DNA of 64,000 bases, taken from positions 7,936,001-8,000,000 of the forward strand of contig NZ_CP030047.1 in NCBI RefSeq assembly GCF_015291625.1, in the 5' to 3' direction. Under the pieces are notes generated by a model that saw nothing but the letters and a program-made list of their open reading frames with translations, made no database searches and was not told the DNA's origin. Below are positions 1-9,092 of the stretch, one piece after another. Source of the DNA: Bradyrhizobium sp. CCBAU 53421. GTDB taxonomy: Bacteria; Pseudomonadota; Alphaproteobacteria; Rhizobiales; Xanthobacteraceae. Position numbers and translations under genes: made by a program. Each line of letters begins with the position of its first letter. The first letter of the stretch is position 1.

Positions 1-325
1 CCTTGTTGGCGCGCACCACCATGGCCAAAGCGTTCCAGCGTATGATTGCCGTAATGCGCGTTTCGATGTCGATGTCACCCGGATAGGGAGGTTGCGACTC
101 CAGCGGGATGGAATTGCGATATGGCGAAAAGGGAGGCGCCTCCGAGATCACGCCGAGCTCCTTTGCGCGTGCGTCCAACGCCGACAGGACAAAGCGAGCT
201 CGTTCGGCTCCGCCATTGCCGTAAAGCGTCGCCAGAGATGTCAGCCAGTCTGCCGTTTCCAACGGATCTGCGTCGTCAGTCGCGGAGGCCCGGACGTGGC
301 GAATCTTCTCGACATCGTGAATCAT
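1..325 (-). CDS. aceE: Pyruvate dehydrogenase E1 component, homodimeric type (N-terminal part)
   Basis: Only the first 108 codons lie in the window; the gene runs off the left edge. The translation from the ATG at 325 starts MIHDVEKIRHV, followed by an ETADWL motif near residue 26, then IPLESQPPYPGDI and RITAIIRWNALAMVVRANK. This matches the N-terminus of the AceE family (E. coli AceE has the same ETRDWL, PVEEQPEYPG and AIRWNA blocks). AceE is the thiamine-diphosphate E1 subunit that decarboxylates pyruvate in the pyruvate dehydrogenase complex. No stop interrupts the frame. It is divergent from the Lrp-type regulator at 457, with 131 bases between them that must hold both promoters, so regulation by that neighbour is plausible. 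The rest of the enzyme cannot be checked here. Confidence 0.9.
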   Translation of the reverse strand, partial: MIHDVEKIRHVRASATDDADPLETADWLTSLATLYGNGGAERARFVLSALDARAKELGVISEAPPFSPYRNSIPLESQPPYPGDIDIETRITAIIRWNALAMVVRANK

Positions 326-456
326 GGAGCTCTGCCAATCTCGTGAATGCGAACGTTCTCCTAGCACCCCATGCACGAGCAGGTCATACCGAATACCTTG
401 CGAAAAGGCCTCCAAACAGCTAACCTTGCCGTTTCTGTAGCCCATTTCAGCACGTC

Positions 457-975
457 ATGCCGATGCAAGATTTCGATGCAATCGACCTTAAGATACTCAA
501 GCATTTGCAGCGTGATGCGAGCCTGTCGAATGTTGAGCTCGCGGCGCGCGTCGGCCTTTCGCCGTCTCCCTGCCTGACGCGTGTCAAGCAACTCGAGGCG
601 ACGGGCGTCATCTCACGTCGTGTTGCGCTGCTGGATCCAGTCCATCTCGGCTCCGCCCTCAGCGTTTTCATCCATGTGGCCCTCGAGAAGCAAACAGAGC
701 CAAGGCTTCAGGCCTTTGAGAAATCCATGGCGAACCTTCCGGAGGTGATGGAATGCTATTTGATGTCCGGTGACTCGGATTATTTGCTGCGCGTCGTGGT
801 GCGGGACGTGGTTGCCTTGCAGCAATTCATCGTCGACAAGCTAGCCAAGACCTCAGGCGTTGCGAATATCAGATCCAGCTTCGCGCTTAAGCAGGTCAAA
901 TATAACACCGAACTCCCGATCGAGACCCTAGTGAATCTAAAGCTTGGCAAATCAAGGCCGCGAAACCCGCGATGA
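457..975 (+). CDS. Lrp/AsnC family transcriptional regulator
   Basis: A 172-residue protein, slightly longer than the usual 150-165 for the family. Residues about 5-65 form the winged helix-turn-helix (DAIDLKILKHLQRDASLSNVE, then VGLSPSPCLTRVKQLEATGVI), and the rest is the RAM/AsnC effector domain with the typical FVDKLAKTSGV and RSSFALKQVKY blocks. Such proteins are DNA-binding octamers that sense amino acids or small acids. A second in-frame ATG two codons downstream (463) is an equally possible start. It is divergent from aceE, so control of pyruvate dehydrogenase or autoregulation is likely, but this is inferred from position only. The bases after the stop, 976-1388, hold only short unconvincing ORFs. 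Confidence 0.9.
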   Translation: MPMQDFDAIDLKILKHLQRDASLSNVELAARVGLSPSPCLTRVKQLEATGVISRRVALLDPVHLGSALSVFIHVALEKQTEPRLQAFEKSMANLPEVMECYLMSGDSDYLLRVVVRDVVALQQFIVDKLAKTSGVANIRSSFALKQVKYNTELPIETLVNLKLGKSRPRNPR

Positions 976-1388
976 ATCGCAGCCTTGGGCTTCCATCCCG
1001 CGCAACAGGAGCAGAATATAGCGTTTCTGGGCTCCATTCTGCATCCGGATCACCTGTCGTCGTTCTTATCCAACGCTTCGCACTGAGCCGGCCGACTGGC
1101 CAGCGCATGGATGTTCGGTCTGACGTCCCGACTTCGATGGTAAGCTCGTTCGCGAAAAAAGCTGTTCACGGCCTCGGGTGAACTCCGTGCCTGACCGCAG
1201 GCGAAGCGTCCCACCCCATGGGTGACCAACGCGCTGGAAATGAATTCATATCAAGCCGCGCGGAAGTCTAACTTCACGAATACGCGGCAGCACGTGCGAC
1301 ACGCGATTGCACCGGCACGGTAGCTTGGTTGATGAGCCTGATGACTACAGTGGAAAAGTGCCCGCAGCACGTACGATGAAAGTGTCTA
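976..1388. other. Intergenic stretch before the IS630 element
   Basis: No convincing gene. The short open frames on both strands lack family features and overlap each other. The right end carries the TA (1387-1388) at which the IS630 element inserted. Confidence 0.5.
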
Positions 1389-2431
1389 AAGCGTGATGGC
1401 ATTAGGTTCGATAGCCTGAGTTTTTCAGGTAGTTGGCGCATTCCACGGATGTGAAGGCCTCGAGTGCGTGACCGATTGCGGCGCAGACCGCGTCGACGGT
1501 TCGCGCGGCAGCTTTGCGGACGAGTTGCTTGAGCTTGGCAAAGACCTGTTCGATCGGATTCAGATCGGGCGAGTATTTTGGCAGGAAGAAGAGTTTGGCG
1601 CCGACCGAACGGATGAGTTGGCGAACCGCCTTGCTCCTGTGGCTGCCGAGGTTGTCCAAGATGACGATATCGCCGGGTCGAAGGACAGGCAGAAGAACCT
1701 TCTCGACATAGGTGCGAAAGCTCACGCCGTCGATTGGCCCCTCGATGAACCATGGCGCATCGATCCGGTCATGGCGCAGGGCCGCCAGGAAGGTCATGGT
1801 CTTCCAGCGGCCGTGGGGGACCTTGGCGTGAAGTCTGCGCCCGCGCGGCGCCCATCCCCGCAAGGGCGCCATATCGGTCCGGGTCCAGGTCTCGTCGATG
1901 AAGACCAGCCGCTCAGCTTCGACGCGATCTTGATACTTTGCCCACTGGGCTCGCCGCCGCGCGACCTCGGGTCGATCGCGTTCCCCAGCCGCCACGCTTT
2001 TTTTTGAAGCTGAGCTTCTCGGCATGCACGAAGTCCCACACCGAGTGGTAGTCGACCTTCAGACCACGTCCGGCAAGCTCGGCGACGAGACCACGTATGG
2101 TGAAATCGCCGTCCTTGATCCGTTGTGACAGCCAGACCGCATGCTCGCCCGAAATTGCCTTCGGCTTGTAGCCGCCGATCTGGCCAGGCTCAACGCTGCC
2201 GGTCTCATCGACCCGCTTCATCCAACCGATGGCCGTGCTGATCGCCACCCCAAACTGCTTGGCGGCCTGATTGCGGGACATTCCGCCCTCAATCGCGGCT
2301 ACCACACGCTTGCGAAGATCCAGAGAATACGGCTTGCCCATCCATGCTGGCCTCCGTCCAGCCAGCATGATGAATCAGAAACCAGCTGATTTGGGAATCC
2401 CAAATCGATTCAGACTAAACTCATCCCGCTT
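1389..2431 (-). mobile_element. IS630-family insertion sequence, both ends present
   Basis: The element of about 1043 bp is bounded by imperfect terminal inverted repeats: AAGCGTGATG at 1389 on the plus strand and AAGCGGGATG read inward from 2431 on the minus strand. Both ends are flanked by TA (1387-1388 and 2432-2433), the target dinucleotide duplicated by IS630/Tc1-like elements. It carries one two-phase transposase gene on the minus strand. It sits 34 bases beyond the ilvD stop codon, so it does not break that gene. Confidence 0.85.
1402..2341 (-). CDS. IS630 family transposase, made by frameshift at an A8 run
   Basis: Two overlapping frames form one transposase of about 310 residues. 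The first frame begins at the ATG at 2341 (MGKPYSLDLRKRVVAAIEGG) and holds the N-terminal helix-turn-helix region. The second frame holds the DDE core: FIDETW (first Asp), VILDNLGSHRS (second Asp) and KYSPDLNPIEQVFAKLK (final Glu). The frames meet at a run of eight A on the coding strand (plus-strand T run 1998-2005), a classic slippery site, so programmed frameshifting rather than decay is the simpler reading. All catalytic residues are intact and the element has both ends, so it could be active. Confidence 0.85.
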
Positions 2432-2465
2432 TAGGGCGACTGGCACACTGGATGGTGGCGTAACA

Positions 2466-4310
2466 CTAATCCTTGACCACCCGGACAGCACCGCGCGCAG
2501 CGCTGGAGGTCAGAGCCGCATAGGCCTTCAGCGCGGTCGAGACCGCGCGCTTGCGCGGCGCTGCCGGCTTCCACGCCGCATTGTCCTTGGCCTCCATCGC
2601 CGCGCGGCGGCGCTTCAGCTCAGCATCGTCGACCTTTAGGTTGACCTTGCGGTTCGGAATGTCGAACTCGATGATATCGCCTTCCTCGACGAGGCCGATC
2701 AGGCCGCCTTCTGCGGCTTCCGGCGAGACGTGGCCGATCGAAAGGCCGGACGAGCCACCCGAGAAGCGGCCGTCGGTGATCAGCGCACAGGCCTTTCCGA
2801 GGCCCTTCGACTTCAGATAGCTGGTCGGATAGAGCATCTCCTGCATGCCCGGGCCGCCGCGCGGACCTTCATAGCGGATCAGCACGACATCGCCGGCCTT
2901 GACCTTGTTGGCCAGGATGGCGTCGACCGACGCGTCCTGGCTCTCGAAGATGCGGGCGGGGCCTGAGAACGTCAAAATGCTCTGGTCGACGCCGGCGGTC
3001 TTCACGATGCAACCGTCTTCGGCAAGGTTGCCGAACAGCACGGCGAGGCCGCCGTCCCTGGAATAGGCGTGCGCGGCGTCGCGGATGACGCCCGTTTCGC
3101 GGTCGAGATCGACCTCGTCGAAGCGGCGGTCCTGGCTGAACGCTTCCTGGGTCGGCACGCCGCCGGGCGCGGCCCGGTAGAAATTGCGCACCTTGTCGCT
3201 TGAGGTCCGCACCACGTCCCAGCGGTTCAGCGCGTCGTCCAGCGTTGCGGCATGCACGGTCGGGCCGTCGGTGGTCAGCAGTTTGGCGCGATCGAGTTCG
3301 CCGAGGATCGCCATGATGCCGCCGGCGTGATGCACGTCTTCCATGTGGACGTCCTGCACCGAGGGCGCGACCTTGCAGAGCACCGGCACTTTTCGTGACA
3401 GCCGGTCGATGTCGGCCATCGTGAACGGCACCTCGCCCTCGCGGGCGGCGGCGAGCAGATGCAACACGGTGTTGGTCGAGCCGCCCATCGCGATGTCGAG
3501 CGTCATCGCGTTCTCGAACGACTTGAAGTTCGCGATGTTGCGCGGCAGCACCTTGGCGTCGTCCTGCTCGTAATAGCGGCGGGCGAGATCGACGATCAGA
3601 TGGCCGGCCTCGACGAACAGGCTCTTGCGGTCGGCATGGGTTGCCAGCACCGAGCCGTTGCCGGGCAGCGCGAGGCCGAGCGCCTCGGTCAGGCAGTTCA
3701 TCGAGTTCGCAGTGAACATGCCGGAGCAGGAGCCGCAGGTCGGGCAGGCCGAGCGCTCGATCACCTCGACCTCCTCGTCCGAGACGTTGGAGTCGGCGGC
3801 CGCGACCATCGCGTCGATCAGGTCGACTGCGCGCTTCTTGCCCTTGAGCAGGATCTTGCCGGACTCCATTGGGCCGCCCGAGACGAACACGGTCGGGATG
3901 TTGAGCCGCAAGGTCGCCATCAGCATGCCGGGCGTGATCTTGTCGCAGTTCGAGATGCAGACCATCGCGTCGGCGCAATGTGCGTTGACCATGTATTCGA
4001 CGCTGTCGGCGATCAGCTCGCGCGAGGGCAGGCTGTAGAGCATGCCGTCATGGCCCATCGCGATGCCGTCATCGACCGCGATGGTGTTGAACTCCTTGGC
4101 GACGCCGCCGGCCTTCTCGATCTCGCGCGCGACGAGCTGGCCGAGATTCTGCAAATGGACGTGGCCGGGCACGAACTGGGTGAAGGAATTGACCACCGCA
4201 ATGATCGGCTTGCCGAAATCCTCGTTCTTCATGCCGGTGGCGCGCCAGAGGCCGCGAGCACCCGCCATGTTGCGGCCGTGGGTGGTAGTGCGGGAGCGAT
4301 AGGCGGGCAT
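2466..4310 (-). CDS. ilvD: Dihydroxy-acid dehydratase
   Basis: A 614-residue enzyme of valine, isoleucine and pantothenate synthesis that dehydrates 2,3-dihydroxy-isovalerate and 2,3-dihydroxy-3-methylvalerate. Family blocks are clear: [20 protein letters not shown] near the N-terminus, [14 protein letters not shown] and [16 protein letters not shown] with the iron-sulfur cysteines, [24 protein letters not shown], and [21 protein letters not shown] near the C-terminus. The start at 4310 ([17 protein letters not shown]) gives the usual length; the upstream in-frame ATG at 4361 would add 17 unconserved residues. Downstream, the IS630 element begins just past the stop and has probably replaced the native terminator. 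Confidence 0.95.
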   Translation of the reverse strand: MPAYRSRTTTHGRNMAGARGLWRATGMKNEDFGKPIIAVVNSFTQFVPGHVHLQNLGQLVAREIEKAGGVAKEFNTIAVDDGIAMGHDGMLYSLPSRELIADSVEYMVNAHCADAMVCISNCDKITPGMLMATLRLNIPTVFVSGGPMESGKILLKGKKRAVDLIDAMVAAADSNVSDEEVEVIERSACPTCGSCSGMFTANSMNCLTEALGLALPGNGSVLATHADRKSLFVEAGHLIVDLARRYYEQDDAKVLPRNIANFKSFENAMTLDIAMGGSTNTVLHLLAAAREGEVPFTMADIDRLSRKVPVLCKVAPSVQDVHMEDVHHAGGIMAILGELDRAKLLTTDGPTVHAATLDDALNRWDVVRTSSDKVRNFYRAAPGGVPTQEAFSQDRRFDEVDLDRETGVIRDAAHAYSRDGGLAVLFGNLAEDGCIVKTAGVDQSILTFSGPARIFESQDASVDAILANKVKAGDVVLIRYEGPRGGPGMQEMLYPTSYLKSKGLGKACALITDGRFSGGSSGLSIGHVSPEAAEGGLIGLVEEGDIIEFDIPNRKVNLKVDDAELKRRRAAMEAKDNAAWKPAAPRKRAVSTALKAYAALTSSAARGAVRVVKD

Positions 4311-4701
4311 GGTGTTTCTCCGGTTATGTAAGTTTCTCCATTCCGGTACGATGCGGAGCACCGAACGCGAAAAGGCCGAGATTTCCAGATCTGCTCTTTG
4401 AGTGCCCCCGGAATAATCTGGTTCATACGAATGGTTCTAGGCCGCCGCCATCGCTTCATCGAGATTCGTCGACAGTGGTTTCGGCACTATCTGCGGACAA
4501 CTGAAAAGGCCGACTTGCTACGAGGACTTCCGCTACTTGGTATCTGCTGTGGGAACACTAGGCGAATCGAGGATGCTTCAAAACGATCAGGCGGCGAAGC
4601 TCAAGTCACCACAGAAAAAGCCCGGCACCTTGAAGATGCCGGACCAAGATTGCGCCAAAGTAAAGTCCGAGGCGCTTCCGGGAGGGACCGGAACTCGATT
4701 G
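4311..4701. other. Gap between ilvD and the glutamine synthetase gene
   Basis: No gene seen. It must contain the ilvD promoter (minus strand, near 4310-4400) and it holds a terminator hairpin for the glutamine synthetase operon at 4613-4644. Confidence 0.5.
4613..4644 (-). terminator. Rho-independent terminator after the glutamine synthetase gene
   Basis: Read on the minus strand, CCGGCA and TGCCGG form a six-pair stem around a nine-base loop, followed by GC and then TTTTT. It lies about 60 bases past the stop codon at 4702, where the long minus-strand operon should end. Confidence 0.75.
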
Positions 4702-6039
4702 TCAGATATCCAATGTGTGATCGCGCTCCCACTTGGTGAGGTGGCGCGTGAAGCTGCCCCATTCCTCGTGCTTCAGCTTCAAGAACGCGTTCACGAAGGG
4801 ATCGCCGAGCCGATCGCGCAGGACTTGCGATTCCTCGAGCGCGCGCAACGCGTCGAGAAGATTGAGCGGAAGGCGCTTCGCGTCCTTTACGCTCGCGCCC
4901 TCGGTATACATGTTGATGTCGAGACGCTTGCCGGGAGTGCGCTTGTTTTCGATGCCGTCCAGTCCGGCCGCCATCACGCAGGCGGGAAGAAGATATGGAT
5001 TTGCCGCACCGTCTGCGAGACGAAACTCGAACCGCCCGGCACCGGGCACGCGGATCATGTGAGTACGGTTGTTTCCTGAATACGTGATGGTGTTCGGCGC
5101 CCAGGTCGCGCCGGAGACGGTCCGAGGGGCATTGATCCTCTTGTACGAATTGACCGTCGGATTGGTAATGGCGCACAAGGCGTCGGCATTGTGGATGACC
5201 CCACCGATGAATGCGTAGCCCAAACTCGACAGGCCAAGCTCGTCGCCGCGATCAGCGAACACATTGTCGTCTCCCTTCCACAGAGAGACATGCATGTGAC
5301 AGCCGGATCCCGTGAGATCGATAAAGGGCTTCGGCATGAAGGTCGCGCGCAGGCCGTGCTTTTCAGCGAGCGTGCGAACCATGTACTTGAAGAACACATG
5401 GCGGTCGGCCGTTACCAGAGCGTCGTCATAATGCCAGTTCATTTCGAACTGACCGTTGGCGTCCTCGTGGTCGTTCTGGTATGCGCCCCACCCCAGGGTC
5501 AGCATCGCGTCGCATATTTCGCGGATCACGGGGAACTGCCGCATCAACGCCGACTGATCGTAGCAAGGCTTTGACGCGTTATCCGCAAGATCGCTGATGG
5601 TGTCCCCGGACGGCGTAATCAGAAAATATTCGCATTCGACCCCGGTCTTGACCTGGAAATCCTGCTTCGCCGCTGCGCGAATCACGGATTTCAGAATGTT
5701 GCGGGGGCCCTGAGCCACCGGCTCGCCGCCCATATAGAGGTCCGACGCCAGCCATCCAACCTCTCGATTCCAAGGGAGCTGAACCAAGCTGTGGGGGTCC
5801 GGAATCGCGAACATGTCGGCGTCGGCGGGCGACATGTCGAGCCAGGTTGCAAACCCGGCAAAACCGGCGCCGGCGACCAGCATGTCGGAAATCGCGGATG
5901 CAGGAACCAGCTTGGCGCGCAGGCTCCCGAACAGATCGACATAAGACACGAGGAAATACTTTATTCCCCTCTCCTTGGCGACTTCCGACAGATCGGCCAC
6001 TCGCGATGATTCAGAAGCTGACGATGTCATCTTGTTCAT
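4702..6039 (-). CDS. Type III glutamine synthetase / gamma-glutamylmethylamide synthetase-like
   Basis: A 445-residue member of the GlnT/GmaS group of the glutamine synthetase superfamily; it joins glutamate to ammonia or, in GmaS, to methylamine using ATP. Seen: the Glu pair of the metal site in TGVECEYFL, NDHEDANGQFEMN, GSGCHMHVSLW for substrate glutamate, and NNRTHMIRVPGAGRFEFRLADG near the end. The start at 6039 (MNKMTSSASE) follows AGGGGG; the longer frame upstream has no family similarity. It is the last gene of a minus-strand operon after three glutamate-synthase-like subunits, the same combination as the rhizobial glxBCD-glnT set and the N-methylglutamate pathway. Whether the amine is ammonia or methylamine cannot be decided from sequence alone. 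Confidence 0.85.
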   Translation of the reverse strand: MNKMTSSASESSRVADLSEVAKERGIKYFLVSYVDLFGSLRAKLVPASAISDMLVAGAGFAGFATWLDMSPADADMFAIPDPHSLVQLPWNREVGWLASDLYMGGEPVAQGPRNILKSVIRAAAKQDFQVKTGVECEYFLITPSGDTISDLADNASKPCYDQSALMRQFPVIREICDAMLTLGWGAYQNDHEDANGQFEMNWHYDDALVTADRHVFFKYMVRTLAEKHGLRATFMPKPFIDLTGSGCHMHVSLWKGDDNVFADRGDELGLSSLGYAFIGGVIHNADALCAITNPTVNSYKRINAPRTVSGATWAPNTITYSGNNRTHMIRVPGAGRFEFRLADGAANPYLLPACVMAAGLDGIENKRTPGKRLDINMYTEGASVKDAKRLPLNLLDALRALEESQVLRDRLGDPFVNAFLKLKHEEWGSFTRHLTKWERDHTLDI

Positions 6040-6064
6040 GTGTTTCCCCCTCGACTCCGTTGCG

Positions 6065-7393
6065 TTACAGGCCGGGTATCCAGTTCGTCCCTGCAAGGGG
6101 CACGCGCGCCATCGCAGCGGCCTCAACGGTCAGCGCGACGAGATCCTCCGGCTCGAGGTTGTGCAAATGGCTCTTGCCACAGGCCCGCGCGATCGTCTGC
6201 GCCTCGAGCGTCAGCACGGAGAGATAGTTCGCCAGTCGGCGTCCCGCCTTCACGGGGTCGAGGCGGGCAGTCAACACAGGATCTTGAGTCGTGATCCCGG
6301 CGGGATCCTTGCCTTCATGCCAATCGTCATATGCGCCGGCGGTGCTGCCGAGCGCCTGATATTCGCTCTCGAGCGATGGATCGTTGTCGCCCAAAGCGAC
6401 CAGTGCCGCGGTGCCGATTGCGACGGCATCGGCGCCAAGTGCAAGAGCCTTGGCAACATCCGCTCCGGTGCGGATGCCACCCGAAACGATGAGTTGAACC
6501 TTGCGATGGAAGCCGAGATCCTGCAACGCCTGCACGGCCGGCCGAATGGCGCCCAGGATCGGAAGCCCGACATTCTCGATGAATACGTCCTGGGTGGCGG
6601 CCGTGCCGCCCTGCATGCCATCGAGGACCACCACGTCCGCACCGGCTTTCACGGCAAGCGACGTGTCATAATAGGGACGGGATGCCCCGACTTTCACATA
6701 GATCGGCTTTTCCCAGTCGGTGATCTCGCGCAGTTCTTCGATCTTGATCTCCAGATCGTCGGGCCCGGTCCAATCCGGGTGACGGCACGCCGAGCGCTGA
6801 TCGATGCCCTTCGGAAGGGTTCTCATCGCAGCGACGCGATCGGAAATCTTTTGTCCAAGCAGCATGCCTCCGCCGCCTGGCTTGGCACCCTGCCCGATGA
6901 CAACTTCGATCGCGTCCGCCTTGCGAAGATCGTCGGGATTCATCCCGTAACGAGAAGGAAGATACTGATACACAAGCAGCGACGAATGTTCGCGCTCCTC
7001 GGCCGTCATTCCTCCGTCACCGGTCGTGGTGGACGTTCCGATCGCGGATGCGCCTCGACCCAACGCCTCCTTGGCGGGCCCCGACAGGGCGCCGAAGCTC
7101 ATCCCGGCAATCGTCACCGGCGTCTTCAGGGTGATCGGCTTCTTGGCGAAGCGCGAACCCAACGTCACGTCGGTCCCGCACTTCTCGCGGTAGCCTTCGA
7201 GGGGATAGCGCGAAATCGATGCGCCGAGAAAAAGCAGATCGTCAAAATGCGGCAGCGCTCGCTTGGTGCCTCCGCCCCGAATGTCGTAGATGCCGGTCGC
7301 GGCCGCTCGCCTGATCTCGGCGAGCACGTGAGGCGAGAAAGTGCTCGAGAATCTGGGGAGCGTTTGCGGAACCGGCTTGGTATGCATGGTCAT
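6065..7393 (-). CDS. FMN-binding glutamate synthase-like subunit (GlxD / N-methylglutamate synthase type)
   Basis: A 442-residue protein equivalent to the central FMN/synthase domain of glutamate synthase, as found in GlxD and N-methylglutamate synthase subunit C. Visible blocks are TIAGMSFGALSGPAKEALG, GTSTTTGDGGM, the Gly-rich GQGAKPGGGGMLLG, IYVKVGASRPYYDTSLAVKAG, VLDGMQGGTAA and IVSGGIRTGADVAKALALGAD, which together form the flavin barrel. It sits 12 bases after the GXGXG-domain gene and 25 bases before the glutamine synthetase gene, so the four genes are probably co-transcribed. The complex would transfer amide or methylamine nitrogen to 2-oxoglutarate or glutamate; this is inferred from the family. 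Confidence 0.88.
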   Translation of the reverse strand: MTMHTKPVPQTLPRFSSTFSPHVLAEIRRAAATGIYDIRGGGTKRALPHFDDLLFLGASISRYPLEGYREKCGTDVTLGSRFAKKPITLKTPVTIAGMSFGALSGPAKEALGRGASAIGTSTTTGDGGMTAEEREHSSLLVYQYLPSRYGMNPDDLRKADAIEVVIGQGAKPGGGGMLLGQKISDRVAAMRTLPKGIDQRSACRHPDWTGPDDLEIKIEELREITDWEKPIYVKVGASRPYYDTSLAVKAGADVVVLDGMQGGTAATQDVFIENVGLPILGAIRPAVQALQDLGFHRKVQLIVSGGIRTGADVAKALALGADAVAIGTAALVALGDNDPSLESEYQALGSTAGAYDDWHEGKDPAGITTQDPVLTARLDPVKAGRRLANYLSVLTLEAQTIARACGKSHLHNLEPEDLVALTVEAAAMARVPLAGTNWIPGL

Positions 7394-7405
7394 CTCAGTG
7401 AGCCC

Positions 7406-8104
7406 TCAATACGCGCCGGCATTGTCGACATGGAAGTTGTACAGCCGACGCGCCGAGCCGTAGCGCTTGAAGCTCGAAACATCGACCTCGCCGGCAACAC
7501 CTAATTGCTTCAGCTTCTCGTGCAGCGCCGATTTGTGCTCGTCCTTCATCGGCTTCTCGATGCAATCTGATCCTAGGCTGGCGACCGAGCCGCGGACGAA
7601 CAGGCGCGCCTCATACAGAGAATCCCCGAGATATTCTCCCGCATTACCGAGGACGATCAGGTCTCCCGCCTGCCCCATGAAGGCGCTCATGTGGCCGATG
7701 CTGCCCTTGACGAGGATATCGATGCCCTTCATGGAAATGCCGCATCGGGCCGCGGCATTGCCATCAATGATGAGCTGACCGCCACGACCCGTGGCACCAG
7801 CGGCTTGGCTTGCATCGCCATGGACATGGACCGCTCCGGACATCATGTTCTCGGCCACACCGACGCCAGCGTTGCCGTTGACGATCACGGTCGCTCGCTG
7901 ATTCATGCCGGCACAATAATATCCGACATGGCCGTCGATCTGGACCGTTAGAGGAACGCGGATGCCGGCCGCCACCGCGTGCGCTCCATTCGGATTCTTG
8001 ACGACCCAGCGCCTGGTAACATCTGCTTCAGACGCTCCATGCAAAGCCGAATTGAGATCGCGGAGCTTGATGCGCCCCAAATCGAAAACGTTGTCGCTGA
8101 CCAT
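7406..8104 (-). CDS. Glutamate synthase GXGXG-domain subunit (GlxC-like)
   Basis: A 232-residue protein made of the right-handed beta-helix found at the C-terminus of glutamate synthase large subunits. Repeated Gly-rich turns such as HVGYYCAGMN, VNGNAGVGVAENM, VHGDASQAAGATGRGG and GNAGEYLGDSLYEARLFVRG mark the helix. The start at 8104 (MVSDNVFDLGRIKLRDLN) fits the family; the frame is open further upstream only by overlap with the amidotransferase gene. It lies between the amidotransferase (5 bases upstream) and the FMN subunit (12 bases downstream), the order of glxB-glxC-glxD or mgsA-mgsB-mgsC. Role: structural partner linking the glutaminase and synthase subunits. Confidence 0.85.
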   Translation of the reverse strand: MVSDNVFDLGRIKLRDLNSALHGASEADVTRRWVVKNPNGAHAVAAGIRVPLTVQIDGHVGYYCAGMNQRATVIVNGNAGVGVAENMMSGAVHVHGDASQAAGATGRGGQLIIDGNAAARCGISMKGIDILVKGSIGHMSAFMGQAGDLIVLGNAGEYLGDSLYEARLFVRGSVASLGSDCIEKPMKDEHKSALHEKLKQLGVAGEVDVSSFKRYGSARRLYNFHVDNAGAY

Positions 8105-8109
8105 CAGAT

Positions 8110-9009
8110 TCACGCCGCATGCTCCCAGAAGTAAACTGTTGCGGGCTCCGGCTCCCATAGTTTCGCGTTTGCAACGCCCGGCAACGCCGCCAAGGCGCGA
8201 TACTCCGATCCGAACGCCACGTACTGATCGGTTTCGGCTAGGATCGCCGGCTTGCAAGCAATTGGATCGCGGATGACACCGAAGCCGGATTCGGTTCCGA
8301 CAACGAATGTGTAGAAGCCGTCGAGATTTGACAGGCCCGCCTTCAATGCTTCCCCTAAGGTTTCTCCCTTGCTCATCCGCCAGGTTAGGTAGCCTGCGGC
8401 GACCTCGGAATCATTATCCGTCTCAAATTTCAGCCCCTCATGCTCGAGCTTGCGACGAAGGCCCGCGTGGTTCGAGAGCGAGCCGTTGTGCACAAGACAT
8501 TCGTCGACCCCGGTCGAGAACGGGTGGGCCCCTCGCGTGGTGACCGCGGACTCGGTCGCCATGCGGGTGTGACCGATACCGTGGGAGCCGCTCATGCGAG
8601 GAAGGCCGAATGAGTTCGCAACGTCCGAAGGACAGCCGACATCCTTGAACACTTCCATTCTGCGGCCGACGCTGACGACACTCAGGCCGGCCGAGTTCCG
8701 CAGCGTGGAGCGCGCGAAGCCCTCGTCTGATTTCCGTACGGTGATGGTTGTGTGATTGAAGCGGCGGACCGGCCGCAGATCGTATTCAAGATGCGCCTCG
8801 ATGTCCTTGATGGCGGATTGAGCGCTCTGCGGATCGAGGTGGCTAAAGGTGATCTTGATACCGGCCTGCGGGCTGCCGTTGGAGTAGACGGCAAATCCGG
8901 CGCTGTCGGGGCCGCGAACGCACATGGTCCCGAGCATTTCGGACAGTAACGCACCGAGATCTGGCTCGAGCTTCTTATCCTTTATGAACAAGCCGACGAT
9001 GCCGCACAT
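8110..9009 (-). CDS. Class II glutamine amidotransferase subunit (GlxB-like)
   Basis: A 299-residue Ntn-type amidotransferase. Starting at 9009 gives MCGIVGLF, placing the nucleophilic Cys at position 2 after Met removal, as this family requires; the frame extends seven codons further to 9030 but that start would bury the Cys. HTRMATESAVTTRGAHPFST and VHNGSLSNH are the conserved substrate-site blocks. The protein should hydrolyse glutamine and pass ammonia to the synthase subunit. It is the first gene of a four-gene operon, with a good promoter at 9040-9068 directly upstream and the XRE-cupin regulator gene just beyond. Confidence 0.88.
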   Translation of the reverse strand: MCGIVGLFIKDKKLEPDLGALLSEMLGTMCVRGPDSAGFAVYSNGSPQAGIKITFSHLDPQSAQSAIKDIEAHLEYDLRPVRRFNHTTITVRKSDEGFARSTLRNSAGLSVVSVGRRMEVFKDVGCPSDVANSFGLPRMSGSHGIGHTRMATESAVTTRGAHPFSTGVDECLVHNGSLSNHAGLRRKLEHEGLKFETDNDSEVAAGYLTWRMSKGETLGEALKAGLSNLDGFYTFVVGTESGFGVIRDPIACKPAILAETDQYVAFGSEYRALAALPGVANAKLWEPEPATVYFWEHAA

Positions 9010-9039
9010 AATCACCACCTCGCTGGTCAATCCAACGAA

Positions 9040-9068
9040 GTGATATTACCCGGTCACTTTTCTGTCAA
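9040..9068 (-). promoter_or_regulatory. Sigma-70-type promoter with overlapping dyad, upstream of the GlxB-like gene
   Basis: On the minus strand TTGACA (9068-9063) is followed 17 bases later by TATCAC (9045-9040), a perfect -35 box with a fair -10 box. The spacer and -10 box are overlapped by the dyad GTGA-N10-TCAC (9057-9040), placed where a repressor would block polymerase. The XRE-cupin protein encoded immediately upstream is the obvious candidate to bind it. Confidence 0.65.
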
Positions 9069-9092
9069 GAAAAAAAATTTCGCAATAGGAAA

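Noticed and set aside
972..1181. 69-codon frame directly after the Lrp gene
   Set aside because: Overlaps the Lrp stop, no ribosome site, no domain.
2869..3978. Long open frame inside ilvD on the same strand
   Set aside because: Arg-rich shadow frame of a GC-rich gene; ilvD is clearly coding.
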